From Chaunax sp. Z400 (lineage: Eukaryota > Chordata > Actinopteri > Lophiiformes > Chaunacidae): a stretch of 64,000 nt of DNA. Where the stretch lies: the NCBI GenBank assembly GCA_037577475.1, contig CM075204.1:8129355-8193354 (forward strand), read 5' to 3'. Within the stretch, counting starts at the first letter, position 1, and the number at the start of each line of letters is the position of its first letter. Position numbers and translations under genes: made by a program. The notes under the pieces are model-generated. The model was not told where the DNA came from. It saw only the letters and a program-made list of their open reading frames with translations, and ran no database searches. Below, piece by piece: positions 54,301 through 64,000 of the stretch.

Positions 54301-57300
54301 TAAGGTGAGTTATTAATAGCCGGGACATGATATCAATGTGTTTACATAGCTCATTTAATGCTCATGCAGGTGCAGACTGTCTATAGGGAATATGTGCAGT
54401 TCATCGCAATGGATTGAAAGCATGACAATAACTTCACATATTAGAATTATAATAAGTAATCTAGTATATATTTATTTTGTTCATTTTTAACTTTGATTAC
54501 ATTGACAAAATACATCTGCAGATCTCTTAAAAATATTTCAGATTAATGTCTTTGGCATTTCTATCCAGTTATGAAGCTTATTCTGAAGTATATTTTGTGT
54601 AACCATCAATAATATAAAACGGCTATAATGCTATATGAAATATTAGATGTTGCTGTAGTGTATTGAGGAAAATATAGATTGAATAATTGATAGACACCAT
54701 GAAGTTCCCATTGTCAGAATGTTACGGTGACTTTTCAATACAAAAATATTTTGTATAGACTTTTTGTGTATGTGTGTGCGCCCCATTCCTCTCTCTGCTG
54801 TCATGACTGAGCCCATTCATTCAGGACGGAAAGGGTTTCCTGTCCAGTCACTTACAGTACTTTAAGGGTGGGGTGTGTCTGTGTGTGTTTCCATACACAC
54901 ACACACATTAACTCAATAATTTCATACCAAACTGAGAACATATGAGGAAACAGTCACACTCTATAGGACTGCATTTTATTTCAGCTTTAAACTTAAAAAT
55001 GTCTCTACACATCTAGAGAATCTAACTCCCAGCTCATTATCTGCAAGGTCAGATAATGAATATCAGTGTGGCAACATTGCTCTCTGTTTATGTTATTGTT
55101 GGCTATGCAGTATCTACCCATGCAGATAAACTAAAGATAATATGCAGTCTTTGCAGTCAGCAGGACTCCTTAACAAATACTTATCTATGGTTTAAAAAAG
55201 TCTGCAGGGACTGTTGATTACACAGTGTAACTGGGACACGGACTTGTTGAAACATAATATTTCAATACTGTGAGCATCAATAACAAAAATGCTTTCACCT
55301 CCATTTGAGGCAGCACCACAAATCTTAGTGTAGGAGATCTCAAAAGTTTGGCAAATAAAACCCAAAATGTAAGGTAGCACTACATGTATAGAAAATGACT
55401 ACATGTCATTTGGTTGGACCAGTCCTTTATCAGATTAACAAAGATGATTTACTGGATTGATAACAAATCCATTATTTGTAGATTATAGTTTCGTTCAGTC
55501 AGATTTGTCCCATGTTTTAGACTGCAGGCTTCGGTCTCAAAAAGTCTTGAGGCTTGCTGTTATAATGCCTTCCTTGTAAGTACCTGAGTGGTGTAGCCTT
55601 GTTTGTTTAGTTACAGGGTGGATCTGTTCAACTTCAAGCCAAACGGAATCCCTTCAGACTGAGCTTGGCTGGCTCAGCTGTGAACTAACAGCCTTAATGA
55701 TGCTTCATTTTCCACCTTGGTGGGGAAACAAGCAAAAAAACAACAATCCAGGCCCATGGCTCAAGTGTGCTCATTAATTCCATTGCTCAGTTGCAGCTCA
55801 GTACAGTAAACCGGTAGACCTGGGAAATATGAGAAAGGAAAAAAGTAATAATGGTATGTGATGTTGTAAACTATGATTACATTTGAATTTGCACAGATCA
55901 CTGAAAACATTCTGTGATGAAACATTATTGTAGTCAGTAGTTCTTTTAACAGCAACCCAATAGGACTGCTTGATTATGGGACGAATCATAATCTCAATCG
56001 ATTCAACAGGATTAACAGACTTTGGAAACAGAACTAGGTATGCTGGATTTATAACACAAGACAAACGGCACAGTAATTGTTTTATCTCAGTTGTCTTATT
56101 TTTTCATAATTGTTGGCAGCCAAAATCAGAATCGAAATAAAATATTTGTGCAGACATCGTGGAGCATTTAGCAAATAAAGAGCCAGATATTTCCCGAAGT
56201 CGGTGGAGACCAAAAGCAGAGCTAAAAGGACACGATGATATTTGACTTAAATCCCTCAAAAACACAGTTGTAAATGAATGGCAAACATTTTCAATATTTA
56301 ATCTAGCAAAAATAAATTAAAATACTAATATGACATAATAATTAGGTTCAGGCTCTTTTGTTTTTGACAAAAATGTATGAATTTAACAAAAATATTCATT
56401 ACATTACCTTACATTACCTTACATTACACTGTATAATCACAATAAAGGCTTTCTATTCTATTCTATTCTATTCTATTCTATTCTATTCTATTCTATTCTA
56501 TTCTATTCTATTCTATCTTGCAATAATGTCCTCAGTTCAGTTCCTTAGTATGTATCCCAGAATAGTAGTTTTATTAAGTGATGCCTGGCATGTTTCTGTA
56601 TCCAGTATTGTAACCCTTCATCCACCAAGCGTCCCTCTTGTTGACCAAAAAGAACATCAGTCCACAGATGAATTGTGCTTCTCTGTCATGATATTGTGGT
56701 GCCTATAGAAGCTGGCCTCATAGGTACATCGAGGGTCCCCTCTATAGCCAATATACATCATCTCAAAGATGTGACATCCCATAGGGATTATACAGGCTGC
56801 AGTCTATGAGACCCAAACAACAGTAATTTAGTCTGCTTTTACTGATTTGTGTTTGCTCAGGATTGTTATTTGATTGGTGATCATCAGCACTGATTCCCTT
56901 TACGTTGAACTTCCTGAAAACGTTGTGCTCAGGTAAATCTGTACAGACCTGAGAAATTCAACACACTGGTGTCAGCAGTGATTCATTGGCTTCAGATGTC
57001 AGGAAGTGTCTTGCAGGTAAAATTGTCCAGTTCAGTCATGGTTTCAGTCTTGGCTCCGGTTCTGCTGTTGTGGGATTGTTGGAGCCGGGACGGAAAAAGG
57101 ACCAACATCTAGACAAAACGTCTGTGTTTCTTCTCCCCTCTGTGATTGAACAAGGGCAACACACCAAATTCAGTCAGTATATGCCTTTGTAGAGAAAGTA
57201 GTTCCTAAATTACCTTGAAGTGTTGTCTCATGATTCCTGTCCTGTTTTAGGGTCGTGAGAACATTTCTGTCCCAGGGTTCATGCTAGGATGAGGTCAAGG

Positions 57301-58285
57301 CATCTCTTCCAGTGCTGCGCTCATTGAAATGGATAAATGGATAAATACTTTTAAACCTTTTACATTCAAGGGAAAAAAGTAAACCATTTTGTTCTGAAGT
57401 TATGCATCAGCTGCACAGCCCCAACATGTCAGCAAAGAAAAGTCAGAATATTTCAGCCTTTTCTGCTTCATTTGAACAATTCTGTTTTTAATTCTATTAC
57501 TTATCCCCCATATTTATGGAACATAATGCAAAATTGCTTTTAGTACACCTTTAATAGGACATTACACCATGTTGGACATTCATTAGACCTCAGATGTATG
57601 TGAAATCGTTGATTTTTGTGCTGATAGACACACTGCAGATATTGTAGAAGGTGCAGAGGTAAACTTACGTCACCACATTAGGCCCTGTGTGTGTCGGTGG
57701 ATGGGATGTCAGTGAGGGCATTGGGTGAACCTTCCACACATTTAGTCGTAGTACGTTTTGTTGAGCAGAAGCCACTGTTACCATAAGGCTTGGTGACTGC
57801 TCACTAGTGAACGACTGTAGCTTGTGACGTAATGAAGTAAAGATTCATTCATTCTTGCTCTCTGAGCTTCTTTCTTTCTTTCTTTCTTTTCCTCACACAT
57901 TTAGCTGTCGGGACGGTGCATCATTTCATCCTGTTGATTTATGAAATGCTGTAAAAAATTGCATTCAAATACAGGTGTGGATTAGCCTCAATGATAAATG
58001 CTGAAATAGCCTAACGGTAGCACAGGTGTAGAAGGGTCACAGCAAGCGACTGGTCATACAAGCCCAAGTGAGGCTGTAGCAGCAACACCTAAGTCTTAAG
58101 TGGATTTAATTCAGTAAGGATGTTATTTCATATTTCATTTTTCAGAAGTTGCATATCCCAATTTAAAAAAAATCCTCTCAAGCTGGTTAAAACTAGCTCT
58201 GCACTCAAAACAAATAAACAAACTAATAGGTGTTTAACCCATTGTTAGAGTCAGTGACTGGACTCATGTCAGTGTTGTCTTACAG
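51321..58285. other. med21-stk38l intergenic region and stk38l upstream sequence
   Basis: About 7 kb. Most of it is AT-rich without coding signal. A moderately GC- and CpG-bearing stretch at about 53640-54030 is a candidate for the stk38l promoter and noncoding first exon; GACACGGAG|GTAGGTGG at 54023 would be a usable splice donor, but this is only a guess. Microsatellites are listed separately. Confidence 0.35.
56401..56516. repeat. Pentanucleotide microsatellites (ACCTT/ACATT and TTCTA)
   Basis: A short run of ACATTACCTT units (56401-56430) is followed by about thirteen perfect TTCTA units (about 56451-56516). The repeat keeps an open frame encoding a YSILF-type peptide, which is an artefact. 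Confidence 0.95.
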
Positions 58286-58297
58286 GATAGTGTGGCC

Positions 58298-61200
58298 ATG
58301 ACGGGAGGGACTGCGGCTGTCCTTCCCATGAGCAACCACACCCGCGAGAGGGTGACTGTGGCCAAACTGACGCTGGAAAACTTCTACAGCACTCTGCTAA
58401 CCCAGCATGAGGAGCGGGAGATGAGGTAAAACTATGGTACCGGATGATATGACACCACCAGCCTTTTCACCATAGTATAGTATAGTATTGTATTGTAGTG
58501 TATTGTAGTGTATTGTATTGGAACTAGTATTCCAGGTTGGACCAATACATTATTAGCCTAATATTGGGGGATTTATATCATAGGCTTTTTATTAGTGTCA
58601 GTGAAATTATATGCAATAAATAGACAATAATATGAAATAAAATGATACGCCTATGGTTGTAAAGGTAAGAGATTTTCACTGTATGATAACTGTCTCAGAA
58701 AAATACCGCGTTATCACTCTTATCAAGGTATACAGTATTCATTCAACTTCCTCTTCCTCTTTTTGTTATTTATTTACAGCGGCCCATAAAGGAATGAAAA
58801 CAAACACTTTATTCTAGTGGAATCAGGAAACTAGTGTGTAAGTGGAAGTATGAGTAAAAAGTCTCCCTTTTGAAAGTAAATAAAATAAAAAATAAGAAAG
58901 CTGGACATCTCTATTTAGAATTAAATCAATCAAACTGTGCTTCCCTTTGAACAACATACATGGCAGATGATCATAGCAGCATGTATTTCTTGACTTCTTT
59001 TCACGCGTTATAATAGTGCACAGAATGAAAACCATCATGTAACTCTAACATGTTATATAACTAAAGCATATTAACGCCACGGGTGGGGGAAGTGTCACAT
59101 CCTTAATGGAAAAGCAGGATTCATCTGGAGTTGCAGCTCATTGAACGGACAGAAAAAGGCTGATCTGCTGCGGGAATGAGGGAAATGATCACCATCGCAC
59201 GTTTTGTGATCAACATTTAAAATGGAAACTCCAGGATTTGTTTCACCTGAGCCATATTTTCCTCATCTCTTTGGGTGCAAATGTTTACAAAGGACATAAA
59301 CAAGTGAAATATATAGTCTGAACATCAAAACAGGAAATGGCAATATTATGTAATCCAATTGGGGACGGAATGCACATAAACATGGATCTGACAGAGAATA
59401 CAGCTGTGTGTGTGTGTTTACCTCAATAACAGTAAAGAAACTGTCGGAAAATATACTGTGAAAGCGGCAACCACTGCAACCCCAGGTGCACCTTTTAAAG
59501 CTGGTTTGCCATCCTCCAATAAACATAGAGAAGAAGAACATGTGCAGTATTCCATTGTTGTGCTCATGACATCAAACTGCTGCACACGAGTAGAGCCACG
59601 AGGTTTATGGTGCGTCCATGAGCTCCTTCATAGTTTCATTCTTCTGGTGTTTGATGTGTTGCATTTCAATGCTAAGAGTCGTTACACATGTTGACGGCTG
59701 TTTGACCTTTGCAGCTTTACTGTATATTACAAAGTGATTTTGTCCCAAGGCTTGTTGCACCAGTACATTCCCTGCAACCACTAAAATATTGCTTTACCTC
59801 ATTTAACCACATACCATATTACAAATTACGTGTATGCAAAAGTCTGATTTTTAAATATATGGATGAATAAAAGGTTTGTAAACATCAACCAAACGTTTAC
59901 TTGCATCTGCCACGTTTTCACATTTATGACGGTAAGAAATTTTTAACTGAGCCGCCGAGTTTTTCTGTCTTGAGGTGTTTTTCCCATTAATTTTATCCAG
60001 TTCAGAACACATTTTTCTAATTACTGTAAATACCACACAAATTCACTTTAATCTAGAGAGTCAAACATGTCATCACTGCTGTGGACAATTTTGAAGGTTT
60101 CAGAGGAAGACGACATGAAAAGAGTTGTAACAGTACAAGTCTCACCAAAGCTATGGAATATTACATCATCCATCTCTACTCACGACATCATAGCTTCTTT
60201 TTTTTAACCTTCAGCTGTGAATGAAATATAGGTTATGAACTTCTTTTTACAAAATGTGAAAATCTTATCTAATTGTTCACGAGAAGCAGATAATTATCAA
60301 AAAAAACAAAAAAAAAACAAAACCAATATTAACTTCTTTTGTTTCATCAGTCACTTGTACACCTTGAATGACAATGCAAATTGTCTGAAAGGTGCTCTAT
60401 AAATAAAGTTTGATTGACTGACTGATATTTCATAAAAACCGCAGTTGTTTCTTTTAATTTGCGCTGTACTTTTAATATCGAACACCTTCACCACAGAGCA
60501 GCCAGCTACCTCAGTTATACTCGTGCATGTAAACATAGCTGTCGTTTTAAGCATCATGTTTCACTCCATCCACAGCTGAAGGTGGAAAACAGTGCAGAGT
60601 AGTGTCATCTCGGGTGTGAACTCGACAAAGGTAATCTCACAATCGACCTCTCGTGGCGTCACGTTACTGCACTAAAGCTGATCTCTAGTCCAGGTAACAT
60701 GGCCTCCTGCCTCTGAAAGACAGCTGACTCTCTGTTTACACTGCTGCATAAACTGAAAGGAGATTCATTTTCAAGATCTCACACGTTTCGGGTCATTTGA
60801 TCCCTCCCTGTATTCTTCCACTCCAAAATGTCTCACCCTCTCTCTCGTATGTTGTTAATAAATAAAAATACATAGAGGCTTTTGCTGTATTTCTGCAGGC
60901 CTTATTTATATTTTGTATAGCTTTTTTTTTTAAATGCAATGTTTTCATTGTATGTTTTTTTTTTTTAGGCAGAAGAAGCTGGAGAAAGCCATGGATGACG
61001 AGGGTTTGCCAGATGAGGAGGTAGAGTACGCCTTGTCTTCTTCTCCACAGAGCACTTCTTCAGATGACTCACTGTCTGCTTGTGCTTTGCAGAAAGTAAT
61101 GCGGCGCTCGCAGCATGCCCGCAAAGAGACCGAGTTCTTGCGACTGAAGAGGACGCGACTTGGCTTGGACGACTTTGAGTCCCTTAAAGTTATTGGAAGA

Positions 61201-63757
61201 GGTGCCTTTGGAGAGGTACATTCAAAGTGTGGAAAAGCTGAAGGCTTTTTGTATTTTAGTTGCGAGAAAAGCTGCTCTTGCTGTTAAGTTGTATCCATTC
61301 TAAATATAAGTGTAATGTTGCCCCCTTCAGGTCCGTTTGGTGCAGAAAAAAGACACAGGGCACATTTATGCTATGAAGATTTTGAGAAAAGCTGACATGC
61401 TGGAGAAAGAACAGGTGAAATATTTGTCTGAGCGACCAAGGAAGGCATACTGTAAAAGCTGCTCATTTATAATAAGTGTCTCATGCTGTATACGTCTCCA
61501 TGCAGGTTGCTCACATCCGGGCAGAGAGGGACATTCTGGTGGAGGCAGATGGTGCCTGGGTGGTCAAGATGTTCTACAGCTTCCAGGACAAGAGGAACCT
61601 CTACCTCATCATGGAGTTCCTGCCTGGAGGTCTGCACTGCTAACTTTCGATGTTCATAAGGATCATCAGGATGGATTGCTATTCTGTGACATAAATCAAT
61701 ACAGAAATCTCTTATTTTTTTTGTCTGTGGCCCAAAAAGTAAATCAAGTTTCCAACCTAATGTTGGAGACCTGAGTATTATAATCAAATGAAAGCAATAA
61801 ACATGCATTTTAGATCATTTCAATGTATGGATTTTGAATTGATGTTGGTCACATGGCTTTTTTTTTTTTTTTTTTTTACCTGGGAGATAATGTGATTAGT
61901 TCTCTTTTCATTTTTAACATTCTGACATTGTTGCCAGGTGACATGATGACTCTGCTAATGAAGAAGGACACTCTGTCCGAAGAGGCCACTCAGTTCTACA
62001 TCGCAGAGACGGTTCTGGCCATCGACTCCATCCACCAGCTGGGCTTCATCCACAGAGACATTAAACCAGACAACCTGCTGCTGGATTCCAGGGTGAGACT
62101 CGGGGACACACTCAAAAATGTCCCAACGGCTTCTAAAGCATAGTGCGTGGTGTGCATGAGTGCATGGTGGCTTTCTGTAGATGTCTTACCAAAATGTTCA
62201 TGCACTCATAGGGACATGTGAAGCTGTCAGATTTTGGCCTGTGTACAGGCCTGAAGAAGGCTCATCGCACAGAATTTTACAGGAACCTGACCCATAACCC
62301 ACCCAGTGATTTCTGTGAGTCAAAAATCACAAAAACAGTCCATTTAGAGGCAGACATTGCTGTAGTCTTTTGCTAACGACTGCTTATTATTTAAGAATTC
62401 ACACCCTATTCTATACTCTGTTGAATTTCCTGCCTCTTGCAGCCTTTCAAAATATGAACTCCAAGAGGAAAGCAGAAACCTGGAAGAAGAACCGGAGGCA
62501 GCTGGTAAGGCTTTTTTTTTTTTTTTTACTGAACATGCATAAGAGGCCCAAGATGAATAAAAAAGGCAATAGAATAAATACTGGCTGCAGTTTCAAAGTT
62601 GCTTCCTGGTTTCTGTAGAAATTGACACAGCAGCCATAATTTCATGTCAGTTTTGAACTAAAAGGGATGTTTGAAGCGAATTTATTTCTAATATACTCCC
62701 ATACCAGATCCCTCACTCTCTTTCTCTGTGTGACTTAGGCTTATTCTACCGTGGGAACACCAGACTATATCGCCCCTGAAGTCTTCATGCAGACGGGATA
62801 CAACAAGTTGTGTGATTGGTGGTCTTTGGGTGTCATCATGTATGAAATGCTCATCGGTAAGATGGACACAGAGAGGTTAATGAAAGTAATTATAGTGTAA
62901 TTAAGTGTAATTGTTTGACTGCACAATACATTTACCAATAGTCATTTATTGATTATTTTTTACATTAATTGACGTAGATAGTGTCGAATATGATTTTCAT
63001 ACCCCCTGGGAAAAAAATGATTTCCCTAATTTGCATTTTTGAGACATTTAGCGGTCAAAAATCAGATAATAATAATTTTAAAACCTTGTTGGTGACATGA
63101 ATTAAGCAGTAATGCATGTGTGAACAAGCCGGCATCATGACTGATGGGGCTGTTCAAACATCATGACCACACAGGAGCTATTAGTCAGCTGATGTCTGGA
63201 GAAGAAGGTCATTAAACTACCAGCAGTTAACTAGTTAACTCCTGTAGTTACCTGTGTCACGGTGGATTCAGCTACATGTACGGTCTGTTGACATAATCAG
63301 AGAACCACGATGTTTAGCAAAGAGTTGTAGGAAGGACAAGGTCTTTCACTCCATCCAACCTGACACAGACACACACACACACAAACAATGACGCTGGACA
63401 CCACCTGTGTGTCTTTAATGCTTTGTGGCTGCGTTCAGGTTATCCACCCTTCTGCTCCGAGACGCCGCAGGAGACGTACAGGAAGGTGATGAACTGGAAG
63501 GAAACCCTCGTATTCCCACCTGAAGTCCCCATCTCAGAGAGGGCCAAAGACTTGATATTAAGGCATGCAAAGATGCATTTTTATTTCAGTGTGTGTTTTA
63601 ATGTGTGTACAGTACAAAGATGTATTGGACAGATATGTTACCTGCTGTTTGTCTGGTTTAGGTACTGCACTGATGCTGAGAACAGGGTTGGAGCTATGAA
63701 TGTGGAGGAGATTAAGAGTCATCAGTTCTTTGAGTCGGTGGACTGGGAGCACATCAG
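58298..63757 (+). CDS. stk38l: Serine/threonine kinase 38-like (NDR2), 3' end beyond window
   Basis: Eleven coding exons: 58298-58425, 60969-61020, 61093-61215, 61331-61414, 61506-61629, 61938-62092, 62212-62314, 62443-62504, 62739-62856, 63439-63562, 63662-63757. They give 389 residues plus a split codon; about 75 C-terminal residues, including the hydrophobic-motif Thr, lie outside. The protein starts MTGGTAAVLPMSNHTRERVT. The N-terminal MOB-binding region RRSQHARKETEFLRLKRTR precedes the kinase: GRGAFGEV (95-102), Lys117, HRDIKPDN (209-216), DFG (229-231). The basic insert SKRKAETWKKNRRQ and the activation-loop Ser280 in AYSTVGTPDYIAPE are typical of NDR kinases. They act with MOB proteins in Hippo-type signalling. 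GTAAVLPMSNHTRERVTVAKLTLENFYS favours STK38L over STK38. Exon 10 uses a GC donor. The ATG is 12 bp inside its exon, so an upstream noncoding exon exists. Confidence 0.93.
58769..59185. repeat. Unclassified dispersed repeat, copy B
   Basis: Second copy of the repeat at 49307-49575, in the same orientation, with larger indels. It lies in stk38l intron 1 (coding numbering). Confidence 0.5.
60340..60425. repeat. LINE/SINE-tail-like fragment
   Basis: AAGGTGCTCTATAAATAAAG followed by TTTGATTGACTGACTGA resembles the common 3' tail of fish L2-type elements and their SINEs. Short and without a body, so only tentative. Confidence 0.4.
61021..61092 (+). other. 72-nt stop-free intron of stk38l
   Basis: GAGGAG|GTAGAG ... 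TTTGCAG|AAAGTA. The interval is exactly 24 codons, phase 0, and has no stop, so retention would add 24 Ser-rich residues just ahead of the MOB-binding region. Splicing it out gives DEEKVMRRSQHARKETE, which fits human DEEKKLRRSQHARKETE, so it is called an intron. Internal CAG acceptors at about 61048-61050 and 61059-61061 could be used as alternatives. Confidence 0.85.
63563..63661 (+). other. 99-nt stop-free intron of stk38l with GC donor
   Basis: TTAAG|GCATGC at the 5' end and TGGTTTAG|GTACTGC at the 3' end. The only way to keep the conserved LILRYC reading is a GC-AG intron. It is exactly 33 codons with no in-frame stop. The retained form would insert a Cys- and Phe-rich segment in the kinase C-lobe. 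Confidence 0.8.
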
Positions 63758-64000
63758 GTACATGAAGCATGGAGCCCTGTGTACACAGAACACGTTAGAT
63801 CAATGTGTTGGAAATGTAACATGCACAAGGTCCAGCTGACGGTCTAAATAGGTCAGACTTACAACACGTCAGCATGATTCAAGAGCTGTCAGATTAATGT
63901 CAAAGCTACAGCAGCACTAAGTCAAACATGCAGAGATAGAATTAAGACGGATTAAAATCACTGTAGTACTTTTATTTATTTATTTTTTACAGGAAAACTT
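63758..64000 (+). other. stk38l intron 11 (partial), window edge
   Basis: Starts with the donor GTACATGA after exon 11. The next exon should encode a RERPAAI-like sequence, which does not appear before the window ends. Confidence 0.55.

Noticed and set aside
56358..56708. 116-residue frame
   Set aside because: Its core is translation of the TTCTA microsatellite.
61021..61092. Treating this segment as a coding insertion in stk38l
   Set aside because: Perfect GT...AG ends and restoration of the conserved DEEK-RRSQHARKETE joint favour an intron; kept as a retention candidate only.
63993..64000. Next stk38l exon at the window edge after TTTTTTACAG
   Set aside because: In phase it would read Arg-Lys-Thr, not the conserved RERPAAI-like continuation.

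Overview
The window looks like nuclear DNA from a teleost fish. Split genes with GT-AG introns encode proteins that align in memory, residue by residue, with vertebrate families. The introns carry fish-type transposons (a Gmr1-like Ty3/gypsy element, hAT and Tc1 remnants, L1-like and other LINE pieces) and many microsatellites. I see no bacterial operon, no CRISPR array and no convincing tRNA or rRNA gene.

Layout. (1) 667-1842, minus: tmem121b, a single-exon seven-span membrane protein. (2) 4748-22130, minus: mkrn1, eight coding exons for a makorin E3 ubiquitin ligase. Its large intron 2 holds an antisense LTR retrotransposon (12949-18120), a hAT/BED remnant and a possible solo LTR; other introns hold two MITE-like elements and a PstI-rich minisatellite. 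(3) 22131-26895: intergenic, with a LINE reverse transcriptase fragment next to a 0.5 kb GAGTTAAAG minisatellite. (4) 26896-42791, minus: tm7sf3, twelve coding exons, with an L1-like ORF2 relic in intron 7. (5) 44229-46062 (coding part), minus: fgfr1op2, five coding exons, followed by a 50 bp foldback. (6) 47489-50865, plus: med21, four exons, head-to-head with fgfr1op2 over a short promoter region carrying two TCTCGCGA-type motifs. A Tc1 relic, a LINE tail and an unclassified repeat lie in its intron 2. (7) 58298-63757, plus: stk38l (NDR2 kinase), eleven coding exons, with the C-terminal roughly 75 codons beyond the window.

The six genes do not form one pathway. tm7sf3, fgfr1op2, med21 and stk38l are, from memory, neighbours on human 12p11.23, so this is a conserved vertebrate block, although fgfr1op2 appears to sit between tm7sf3 and med21 here, unlike in human. 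tmem121b and mkrn1 have human counterparts on other chromosomes (22q11 and 7q34).

The most notable items are: the Gmr1-like retrotransposon, with integrase upstream of reverse transcriptase and a SCAN-like capsid segment; two short, in-frame, stop-free introns in stk38l, one with a GC donor; the fgfr1op2 foldback; and the fgfr1op2/med21 bidirectional promoter. I did not find a clearly new biological system. All exon coordinates come from reading splice sites and reading frames by eye. Phases close in every gene, giving 391, 431, 559, 215 and 146 complete residues and 389 for the partial kinase.
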